Shown here: positions 1-6,600 of the stretch, in pieces
How positions within the stretch are numbered: position 1 is the stretch's first letter
How the letters are laid out: each line of letters opens with the position of its first letter
Position numbers and translations under genes: made by a program
Assembly: GCA_023150835.1 (NCBI GenBank)
Contig: JAKLKB010000096.1
Coordinates: 1 to 25,859, forward strand
From: Myxococcota bacterium
GTDB taxonomy: Bacteria > Myxococcota_C > UBA6777
Direction of reading: 5' to 3'
Length of the DNA: 25,859 bases
Notes under the pieces: model-generated
What the model saw: the letters and a program-made list of their open reading frames with translations, nothing else
What the model was told of the DNA's origin: nothing
The model's database searches: none

Positions 1-1103
1 ACCCGAAGAATTGGCTTTTGTGCTGGCCTGTATATGCGTTCGATCTCCTCGGCGTGTTCGTCGGAAACGATATGCCCGTAAGTGTCGACAATCAACTTGA
101 TCGTTGAGTGACCCATCAACTTCTGCACCTTCTCCATCCCGATCCCTGCCCGAAGTTGCCAAGCCGCAAACGTATGGCGCAACACGTGAGGAGAGCAGTC
201 AAAGCCTTTCTCCTGATCCGCCCAAGGATAGAACCTTCCTTCCAACCGACCATCCACCGTCACGCGAACAGGTCTCCCCCGAAGAACTCGCATAAACACA
301 TACTCCCCTAACCTCTCCAGACCTTCCAATGCTTCATTCACTTCTGGCAACAAAGGTATGATACGGTCTCTCCCACCTTTGGACACCTGCCCTCGAAACC
401 TCACCCGCCTTGCTTCCAGATCCACATCCGTCCAAAGCAGTCCCCTTGTCTCTCCCCATCTTGCCCCTGTATGTAGCAAGAACAAAAACAAAGCACGCCA
501 CATCGGCCCTCTCTCAGAAGCTGCATCCAAAGCGATCCCAGCCTCTTCACGAGAAAGGAATCGCGCAGAGCGCCGATCTTTCTCAGAAAGCTTTTTAAAC
601 TTGGGGGGACGATGGGGAAGATAATCAAGATCGTGGGCGACGCTGAGAAGGTGAGCGAGCTGGCCCATTTCGAGATTCACACTGCGCGAAGAAACGCCCT
701 CAGCTTTTCGTTCGGTGGCAAAGCGAGAAACGTTGGCTTTCGTGATATCTTCCATGCGGATATCCCAAAACCAACGAGCCAATTCTTGTAGTGCTTTTGC
801 TTTGCGCTTGAGCGTTGGCGCACGATTATCCGCGCTACAGTGCTCCATGTAGAGCGGCGCAAACTCACCAACGGTCAAGGATCGCTGCAGCTCTTTCTCT
901 TGCTGACGCTCCTCTAGCCACATCAGATTGCCCAATCTGTCGGCCTCTCGAAGTTTGTTTAGGTACTCTTTTGCCTGTGAAAGTGTTGTTCCCTTGGGAA
1001 GACGCTCTCGATACATCTCTCCGGGTCGTGTGTGGCGACTGCTGAACTGTATCCGATACCCTTGCAAGGTCTCGGTCAGCCCACGAGGCAATTTCTTTGC
1101 CAT
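1..1103 (-). CDS. int: Tyrosine-recombinase integrase, C-terminus cut by window edge
   Basis: This is a site-specific recombinase that would integrate and excise the element. The minus-strand frame is open from ATG at 1103 to the window edge (367 codons, no stop yet). GGAGG lies 6 nt before the start. The catalytic set of the family is visible: Arg215 in the motif ARWGE, Lys242 in VSKGG, His306-x-x-Arg309 in HVLRH, His332 in MGHS and nucleophile Tyr342 in DTYGH. The N-terminal part (about residues 30-150) looks like an arm-binding and SAM-like core-binding region. It is the last gene of a four-gene operon with overlapping ends. Only a short C-terminal tail is missing, so an attachment site may lie just outside the left edge. 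The family call is firm; the target site is unknown. Confidence 0.95.
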   Translation of the reverse strand, partial: MAKKLPRGLTETLQGYRIQFSSRHTRPGEMYRERLPKGTTLSQAKEYLNKLREADRLGNLMWLEERQQEKELQRSLTVGEFAPLYMEHCSADNRAPTLKRKAKALQELARWFWDIRMEDITKANVSRFATERKAEGVSSRSVNLEMGQLAHLLSVAHDLDYLPHRPPKFKKLSEKDRRSARFLSREEAGIALDAASERGPMWRALFLFLLHTGARWGETRGLLWTDVDLEARRVRFRGQVSKGGRDRIIPLLPEVNEALEGLERLGEYVFMRVLRGRPVRVTVDGRLEGRFYPWADQEKGFDCSPHVLRHTFAAWQLRAGIGMEKVQKLMGHSTIKLIVDTYGHIVSDEHAEEIERIYRPAQKPILR

Positions 1104-1272
1104 CTGGAACCTCCGTAAATTTGTGTGGCAAGTAAAACCAAAACCGCCCTTCCTTATAGCAAGAACCTTTTGGCAAAAAACCACGGTCACGAGCTTTGCG
1201 AAGCGCCTCTGCGCTCGGATAGCCAAGCATCTTGGCTGTTTCATCGGAGTGTCGGAGTCTAAGCGGCAGCAT
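865..1272 (-). CDS. Small HTH (excisionase-like) protein overlapping the integrase start
   Basis: The 135-codon frame begins at ATG 1272 with GAGGAG about 9 nt upstream. It overlaps the end of the preceding gene by 14 nt. The first 55 residues look like a winged-helix/excisionase DNA-binding domain (DETAKMLGYPSAEALRKARD, then a basic-aromatic strand KEGRFWFYLP). After the integrase start at 1103 the frame continues for another 240 nt in a different register from the integrase, and that tail (rich in Arg, Ser and Thr) looks like an out-of-frame shadow. The functional part is probably the first 55-60 residues. An excisionase or directionality factor would fit the position directly before int. 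Frameshifting into int is another possibility. The function is inferred. Confidence 0.6.
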   Translation of the reverse strand: MLPLRLRHSDETAKMLGYPSAEALRKARDRGFLPKGSCYKEGRFWFYLPHKFTEVPDGKEIASWADRDLARVSDTVQQSPHTTRRDVSRASSQGNNTFTGKRVPKQTSRGRQIGQSDVARGASARERAAAILDRW

Positions 1273-1978
1273 CGACGTGCATCTCCTCAGCGCGTTGGCG
1301 CTTCAACTCTTTGGACTGCAAATATTTTTTCATGTGGTCTTTAAGGCGAACCAACGCCGCGCATGGATGGGCATCCCACGCATCACGCAACGCCGCGATG
1401 TGTTTTGCCCCAAGAAGCCTCACCACCGCATCCAACACGCGCTGCTCCAACGTCCGAAACGACCACTCCACCGGCAACAACGACTTGATACCAGCGTGAT
1501 CCAACCCCGCTTCCTTTGCAGCAGCATGAATGCGCGCAAGTGTCTTGTGGCGGCTCTTTGGTGTGTCCTCTGGGGCGCACTCTTCCGCATGTTGCGGATT
1601 TTTCTTTTCTTCTTGTGCTGCTTCGCACTTGGTTGAAAACATACTTTCGTCGTCGATAGAAAAGAGAAAGTCTCCCTGCTCACCCGCCATCGCCAAAAAG
1701 ACCCAATCCATCACAGCTTCCGACTCTTCACGACTCTTTGTTGAAACCAAAAAGCTATCATGCGAAAGAGCCGAAACGCCTTTGTTTAGGATCAGCTCGA
1801 TGCGATGTTCGTTGTGCTCAGAAAAGGTCTTCGCTGCTTGAAGCCTGCTTGTATCCACGAGCAAAATCGGGGTCTTTTCGCGTTTTAACAAAAGAACCTT
1901 GTTGGCGATGGTCGCACAAAGTCGGCCCGTCTTTTGGCGGGGCAACGTGGCCACCGTCAAAAGTTTAGCGGCGCACAT
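1259..1978 (-). CDS. Unrecognised 239-aa protein of the integrase operon
   Basis: I do not recognise this protein. The start is taken as ATG 1978, with GGAGA 7 nt upstream and a 14-nt overlap with the end of the previous gene. The frame is open further upstream, but that part is proline and arginine rich and antiparallel in character to the neighbouring real gene. The N-terminal 110 residues alternate short hydrophobic strands (for example TPILLVDTS and DWVFLAMAGEQGDFLFSID), suggesting a compact alpha/beta domain. A charged Glu/Lys-rich linker follows at about residues 115-145, then a helical basic C-terminus ending in KELKRQRAEEMH. Overlaps on both sides imply translational coupling within the leftward operon, so a role in integration, excision or its control is possible but unproven. 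Confidence 0.7.
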   Translation of the reverse strand: MCAAKLLTVATLPRQKTGRLCATIANKVLLLKREKTPILLVDTSRLQAAKTFSEHNEHRIELILNKGVSALSHDSFLVSTKSREESEAVMDWVFLAMAGEQGDFLFSIDDESMFSTKCEAAQEEKKNPQHAEECAPEDTPKSRHKTLARIHAAAKEAGLDHAGIKSLLPVEWSFRTLEQRVLDAVVRLLGAKHIAALRDAWDAHPCAALVRLKDHMKKYLQSKELKRQRAEEMHVDAAA

Positions 1979-2579
1979 CGCATATCTCCATCTCTTCGGG
2001 GGTTGCGAGCGAATCAAGCGCAGATACAGCTTGGGGAGAGGGTTTGGGGAGCGGATCAAAGTCGGGAGAGGATTTGGGGAGCGGATCAAAGCGAGGGCAT
2101 CCACTCGCGGGTGCGCGGCTCCCAACAGAATCGTCCACGTAAAAGCAGTATCCACGGTGTTCTTCCACACCAGTTCTCTCGATACGGAAGTTCGCGCACT
2201 CTCCGCAAGTTCGGGACTCGTCGAGGCGAAGTTCCACCCAGCCTTGCTCGTTGCCCTGCTCTTTGACGGGGATCGAGGCGATGGCAGGAGTCGGCGGAGG
2301 TGGCGGAGGAACAGGCGCAGGGGGAATGGATGAAGGGGCCGAGACCGTCGGAGGAATCGGCTGAAGGCCAAGACGAAGACGGTTGCGCCATGAGACTTCT
2401 GCGCGGCGTTGGATCTCTGCGTGGATATCCACGAGCGTTTGGCGTGTTGCGCTCAAATTCTTGGTGATAACCACTTTCTGTCGGACGAGTTCGTCTGACT
2501 GCCGACGTGCCTCTTCCATCCATGCGATCAACAAAGATGCAGGAATGTGGCGGTAAGTCGGGGAGGATAACGGATTCAT
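1965..2579 (-). CDS. 204-aa protein with proline linker and four-cysteine cluster
   Basis: This is the first gene of the leftward operon. ATG 2579 is chosen because AGGAGG lies 6 nt upstream; the frame extends upstream to 2708 but that part covers the promoter and operators. Residues 1-75 are predicted helical (WMEEARRQSDELVRQ and following), with coiled-coil-like spacing. Residues 85-105 are a proline-rich linker (PPAPVPPPPPPTP). Residues 125-165 hold a metal-binding-like cluster: CGECANF, then GYC, then GCPRF, a C-x2-C ... C ... C arrangement seen in small zinc-ribbon-like phage and plasmid proteins. A duplicated segment, FDPLPKSSPD and FDPLPKPSPQ, follows. The function is unknown; DNA binding or scaffolding is conceivable. 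Confidence 0.7.
   Translation of the reverse strand: MNPLSSPTYRHIPASLLIAWMEEARRQSDELVRQKVVITKNLSATRQTLVDIHAEIQRRAEVSWRNRLRLGLQPIPPTVSAPSSIPPAPVPPPPPPTPAIASIPVKEQGNEQGWVELRLDESRTCGECANFRIERTGVEEHRGYCFYVDDSVGSRAPASGCPRFDPLPKSSPDFDPLPKPSPQAVSALDSLATPEEMEICDVRR
2034..2093. repeat. Two tandem copies of a 30-bp repeat
   Basis: Copies at 2034-2063 and 2064-2093 differ at only a few positions. They encode the repeated FDPLPK-x-SP segment near the C-terminus of the 204-aa protein. Confidence 0.85.
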
Positions 2580-2636
2580 GGAGCCTCCTATGCAGTTAAG
2601 GGATTGCGTCGGATGACGCACTGCGACATAGGAGAA

Positions 2637-2665
2637 TGTATGCCTAAAGAATACAAGACTGTCAA
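2637..2665 (-). promoter_or_regulatory. Leftward promoter of the integrase operon
   Basis: On the minus strand, TTGACA (2665-2660) and CATACA (2642-2637) are separated by exactly 17 nt. The start codon of the first operon gene lies 58 nt further on. Operator O1 fills the spacer, so a bound repressor would exclude RNA polymerase. Confidence 0.65.
2638..2654. promoter_or_regulatory. Operator O1, GTATGCCTAAAGAATAC
   Basis: This 17-bp near-palindrome with GTAT...ATAC ends sits between the -35 and -10 of the leftward promoter. It matches O2, O3 and O4 and is probably bound by the XRE repressor and/or the Cro-like protein encoded next to it. Confidence 0.7.
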
Positions 2666-2672
2666 GGGAAAA

Positions 2673-2689
2673 GTATGCCAAAGGAATAC
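2673..2689. promoter_or_regulatory. Operator O2, GTATGCCAAAGGAATAC
   Basis: This second copy of the operator starts exactly 35 bp from O1, upstream of the leftward -35. It also lies just upstream of a rightward TTGACA at 2694. Confidence 0.7.
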
Positions 2690-2693
2690 TCTG

Positions 2694-2722
2694 TTGACAA
2701 CGCAACAATATCCTGTACTTAT
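2694..2722 (+). promoter_or_regulatory. Possible rightward promoter pointing into the repressor gene antisense
   Basis: TTGACA at 2694-2699 is followed after 17 nt by ACTTAT at 2717-2722, with a TG extended -10 at 2714-2715. A transcript starting near 2730 would run antisense to the XRE gene. The only plus-strand reading frame it meets (ATG 2765) is short and largely overlaps that gene, so a regulatory RNA is as likely as a protein. Confidence 0.4.
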
Positions 2723-2843
2723 GGATAATAGATACGGATAGACAGATAACAAAAGGACAGTGTTATGCGGGAAGTCAACGATCAGAAAGTGGGAAAGATA
2801 CAGGGGGCGATGGAGAGAATGAGCCTAAAGAACGCCAGAATGC

Positions 2844-3152
2844 TCAGGCGTCTTGTAGATTCTCTGCAAGGCGAACAAGCAAGTCCAGCTTCTCATCGGT
2901 TAGGGTTCGAGCCTTCTCCAAAACATGCGAAATCTCTACAAGCCGAGCAACCTCGATTTGAAGATCTAGAAGAAGGCCCGGAGAAATAGAGAATACCTCA
3001 GCAATCTTCGCCAAAGTGTCCAAGCTGGGTTGTTTGATGCCTCTCTCTATGTTCGATATAGACCCTTTGGTGAGGTCTACCTTGTCTGCCAGATCTTGAA
3101 TTGTCCATCCACGACGTTTCCTCAACTCCCGAATTCGGGTGCCGATCTCCAT
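2844..3152 (-). CDS. XRE-family repressor (cI-like), 102 aa
   Basis: This is probably the master repressor of the element. ATG 3152 is preceded by GGAGGAGG at 5-nt spacing; an in-frame ATG 24 nt upstream lacks such a site. Residues 1-65 form a classic HTH_3 domain: RIRELRKRRGWTIQDLADKV, then TKGSISNIERG for the recognition helix and KQPSLDTLAKIAEVF. Residues 70-102 are helical (LEKARTLTDEKLDLLVRLAE) and could dimerise. There is no peptidase domain, so induction would not be by RecA-stimulated self-cleavage as in lambda CI. The gene is divergent from the Cro-like gene, with two operators between them. One operator touches the upstream edge of its own -35, which would allow self-activation. Confidence 0.92.
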   Translation of the reverse strand: MEIGTRIRELRKRRGWTIQDLADKVDLTKGSISNIERGIKQPSLDTLAKIAEVFSISPGLLLDLQIEVARLVEISHVLEKARTLTDEKLDLLVRLAENLQDA

Positions 3153-3187
3153 TTGCCTCCTCCTTACCAGAAACAATGTTCCCTATC

Positions 3188-3215
3188 ACTATACACCCCC
3201 ATTCGCTATAACAAG
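3188..3215 (-). promoter_or_regulatory. Repressor-maintenance-type promoter of the XRE gene
   Basis: On the minus strand CTTGTT (3215-3210), or TTGTTA one base on, precedes TATAGT (3193-3188) with a 15-16 nt spacer. The start codon is about 36 nt downstream of the -10. Operator O3 begins 3 bp upstream of the -35, a geometry suited to activation by the bound repressor. The -35 is weak. Confidence 0.5.
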
Positions 3216-3217
3216 GA

Positions 3218-3234
3218 GTATTCCTCAAGAAAAC
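3218..3234. promoter_or_regulatory. Operator O3, GTATTCCTCAAGAAAAC
   Basis: This imperfect operator copy (one end AAAC instead of ATAC) lies exactly 35 bp upstream of O4. It is adjacent to the -35 of the leftward repressor promoter. Confidence 0.6.
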
Positions 3235-3241
3235 TTTTCGC

Positions 3242-3270
3242 TTGACACGCCAGTATTCCTTTAGCATACA
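3242..3270 (+). promoter_or_regulatory. Rightward promoter of the Cro-like gene and replication genes
   Basis: TTGACA (3242-3247) and CATACA (3265-3270) with a 17-nt spacer are the same two hexamers and spacing as the leftward promoter. Operator O4 lies between them. Confidence 0.65.
3253..3269. promoter_or_regulatory. Operator O4, GTATTCCTTTAGCATAC
   Basis: This operator is nearly palindromic (GTAT...ATAC) and lies between the -35 and -10 of the rightward promoter. Confidence 0.7.
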
Positions 3271-3295
3271 TTTACTCTTCAGGAGGCAAATAAAA

Positions 3296-3571
3296 ATGAC
3301 GCTAAAGGAATACCTAGAGACAACAAGAATAACACAAACGGATCTTGCCCGTACGGTGGGAGTATTCCGCGGAACGATACACAACATCGTTACAGGGCGA
3401 AAGGCTCCATCGATAGAACTCGCACTCAAGATCCAAGACGCGACGGATGGGGCTGTGACGGTGCGCGATCTTCTCCCCACGAACCATCCTGCTCTGCGTC
3501 TTCTGAGCGAGAAGGATCAAGGATCGAACAGACTACGCCCCGCGATGACAAGCAAAAGCCTCGGTAGGTAG
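3296..3571 (+). CDS. Cro-like small HTH regulator, 91 aa
   Basis: ATG 3296 follows AGGAGG at 9-nt spacing, while the longer frame from 3242 would start inside the promoter. Residues 1-60 are an HTH fold: LKEYLETTRITQTDLARTVG, recognition helix VFRGTIHNIVTGRKAP, then SIELALKIQDATDGAVTVRD. This resembles the phage Cro/C1 and YdaS-type groups. The C-terminal 30 residues are polar. It is transcribed divergently from the XRE repressor across paired operators and lies first on the rightward transcript leading to the primase. A Cro-like role, turning down the repressor and committing to replication, is inferred from this arrangement. A further operator-like site overlaps its first codons, suggesting autoregulation. 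Confidence 0.82.
   Translation: MTLKEYLETTRITQTDLARTVGVFRGTIHNIVTGRKAPSIELALKIQDATDGAVTVRDLLPTNHPALRLLSEKDQGSNRLRPAMTSKSLGR
3297..3313. promoter_or_regulatory. Operator-like site O5 over the cro start codon
   Basis: This site matches the O-type sequence GTATGCTAAAGGAATAC at 14 of 17 positions. The conserved right part is GCTAAAGGAATAC. It begins inside the start codon of the Cro-like gene, and binding there could block elongation or initiation. Confidence 0.4.
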
Positions 3572-3605
3572 GAAGAAATCCCCTCGGTTCGAGTCCGAGC
3601 GAGGC
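3558..3605 (+). other. tRNA-like structure: acceptor-type stem plus perfect T-arm, no D or anticodon arm
   Basis: GCCTCG (3558-3563) pairs with CGAGGC (3600-3605). Directly inside the 3' strand is a perfect T-arm: CTCGG, loop TTCGAGT, CCGAG (3583-3599). The 19 nt between contain only a weak GGA/TCC hairpin, so this is not a normal tRNA. It starts within the end of the cro frame and lies upstream of the primase. It could be a tRNA remnant, an old attachment-site core, or a structured leader RNA. Confidence 0.45.
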
Positions 3606-3671
3606 AGAAGTATATGGGGCCGCACCCCAAACAGCCCAGCCATCGTGCGGCATGGCGGGTAAGGAAAACCA

Positions 3672-6600
3672 ATGACTCCCAAGCAAGGGCAACCCGCCCG
3701 AAAGCACACGAACATTTCCACGATCCTGAGCCGTCTGGAAAGTGTCAAACCCACCCAAAAGCACGGACAATGGGAAGCCAAATGCCCCTCCCATGACGAC
3801 AAGCACCGCTCGCTTTCTATCGGAACCAGCACCGATGGCAACATCCTGTTGTTTTGCCACGCAGGTTGTTCTTTCGAGGACATCCTTTCGGACTTGCACT
3901 TGCCGAACGCGCCGTCCTCACCCCACGACCGACCGATCAAACAGCCCGAAGGCAAGGCATTTTCCACGGCCAACGAAGCGATCCAGCATTACCCTTGGGG
4001 CAAGCCTTCGGGAACGTGGATCTACATGCGAGAAGGCCAACCCGCCTGTGTGGTGTGCCGATGGGAAGGGCGTGATGATAATAAAATCATCCGCCCTGTC
4101 TCGAAGATCGGTGATCTCTGGTATCAAGCGCAGCTCGAAGGGCCGCGCCCGCTCTACCAAAACGAAGTACTCCCTCCAAACGGCCCGATCTATGTCGTCG
4201 AAGGCGAGAAAAAGTGCGTTGCAAACACCCAACAGGGCTTGTTTTCGGTGACGAGCGCAGGGGGCGCAAACGCCGCAAGATTAACCGATTGGACTCCGCT
4301 CCAAGGCCGCGACATCGTGATCCTCCCAGATGCCGATGTCTCAGGACAAAAATATGCACAAGAAGTGACGGAGATCCTCAAAGGGGTTGGCGTACGAACG
4401 ATCAAGATCGTCGAGCTTCCTGATCTCGAAAAGGGCGAAGATGTCTACGATTGGTATCACCGACTTGGCCGAACATCCGAGCAGATCAAGCAACTTGTGG
4501 CGGCAACCCCCTTTGTCTTCGAGGATACCGCTGGTCTTTCTGGCTCCGCTGACAAGGGGGCTTTTGAGAACTTCAAGCGTTGGCCGGAGCTTTATCGCAT
4601 CGCGCAAGGTCTGCCGATGGATCCCCTGCCCATTGTTCCAGAACGCCCGAAGGCTGGGGAGTTTCCACAGATCTCCCTCCATCCCGTGATCGAAGCGATC
4701 CACGAGATCACCCGCGCACCGTATGTTCTTTGCGCGCAGTCTGTTCTGGCCGCAACAGCGGTCGCAACGCAGCACATCGCCGACATCTCCATACCGGGTC
4801 TCGGTGGCCCCGAGACTTCTTCGCAGCCCACTTCGTGCTTTTTCGTCTCAGTCGCCCAATCCGGCGAGCGGAAGACTGCGATTGATCGTCTCGCAACACT
4901 CGGCATCCACGAGTATCAACAACAGTTGAAAGCCAACTATAAGCAAGAACTATTGGACTACAACGATGCGTTATGGCGTTGGCAAACCAGCGAAAAAGAA
5001 CGCTTACGCAACGAAAGTGGGCCACCCACCGAACCACCGAAACCACCGAAACAGCCGATCCTACAGGTCAAAGAACCTACGCAAGAGGGCTTGTTTCGCA
5101 TCCTCAAGGTCGGACAGCTTGCCCAAGGTCTCTTAAACGACGAAGGCGGTACGTTTCTCGGTGGTTTCTCGATGTCAAAAGAACAACGGATGCGTACCGT
5201 GAGCACGCTCAATAAGCTGTGGGATGGCGGGGATCTGGATCGCCCAAGAGCCGCAGATTACGAAGTGTTGAGTGGGCGGCGCTTGTCGTTGCATTTGCAG
5301 ATCCAGCCGAAAGCCAGCGCCGATCTGCTTGCGGATGGGATGTTGACGGATCTGGGGTTTTCGGCGCGTTGTTTGGTGGCCGATCCCGAAAGCACCATCG
5401 GAACGCGCTTTTTACGACCCACTCCAGAGGTTGCACATCGTTGGGTGCGATGGTTTGCGGACAGGTTGAAGGTCTCTCTCCAACACAAAGCGACGCTGGA
5501 CGAAGACGGAGATCTCCGCCCTCCCACGTTGCAGCTAGAAGGCGAAGCGTTGCGCTTGTGGGGGGCCTTCCACGACGAGATCGAAGCGATGATGCCGAAG
5601 CATCGTGAGATCATGGGGTGGTTGGGGAAAGCACCGCAACATGCGCTGCGTTTGGCGGCCCTGTTGACGGTGTTTCAAGACCCACGTGCGACGCATCTTC
5701 CAGCAGCGGCCATCGAGGAGGGGATCGCGCTTGTGCGCTTCTATCTGAGCGAGCAACTACGCGCCAATGCAGCACGACCCACCGAACAAGAAGAACTCGC
5801 GGATCTTTTGCTGCGATGGCTGCACGAAAAATGGGGTGAGCAAAAGATCTCAGCGCGGGATATCTGTCGCAAAGGCCCAACGAAGCTACGCAAGACCGCT
5901 GTGGCAAAACATACGATCATGCTGCTGGTGGAGCGGGGATATCTTCAACCGCTGTCAGGCTCGCATCTGATCCAAGGCGAAAAACGCAATCAATGTTTTG
6001 CCATCACGGATGGTTTTTCGGGGGGGGTTGCTCCTGTCGCAAATGGCGCAGCAAGCGTCGCGGAAGGTGTCGCAAATCGCGTCGCGGAAGGTGTCGCAAA
6101 AAGACCAATCGAAAAACATCAAGAGAAACAAGAGAATAGCGGTCGTGTCGCAAGTGTCGCAGGTGTCGCAACACACAGCGGGCTTTCGGGGATGGATGGG
6201 TCATACACGACCTCTTTACAGCCATCGGTCAGAGGCGTCGCAACACACCGTGAGCCTTCGGGGTTGGAAGCTGCTATGGGTGGTGTCGCAGCACCTGTCA
6301 CGATTGTCGCAAACAGCGTCGCAATGTTTCCATCGGAAAAAGTGCAACAAAAGCAAACTGATAGAGAAGGTGTCGCAGGTGTCGCAACTGTCGCAACACA
6401 CGGCGCTACTTCGGAATCAAGAGATCCGCTCCTTTCCTTGGCAACTGGGAGCGTGGGTTCTGTCGCAAGCAGTGTCGCAAACCGTGTCGCAAAGGTAATG
6501 ATGCAAAAGACCCACTCTCTGCAAGGCGAAGCAGGAAGTGTCGCAAGTGTCGCGGGCGTCGCGCAACTTTCCGAGACGACGGGTTCGGTAGCCTTCCAAT

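Noticed and set aside
1259-2371. 370-codon version of the 239-aa gene
   Set aside because: The extra 131 codons lie inside the upstream gene in another frame, are Arg/Pro/Ser rich, and a better start with a ribosome site exists at 1978.
2765-2989. 74-codon plus-strand frame with a promoter-like sequence upstream
   Set aside because: Two thirds of it is antisense to the well-supported XRE repressor gene, and its composition mirrors that gene. It is kept only as a possible antisense RNA.
3558-3605. A complete functional tRNA gene
   Set aside because: The space between acceptor and T-arm is only 19 nt, so D and anticodon arms cannot form.
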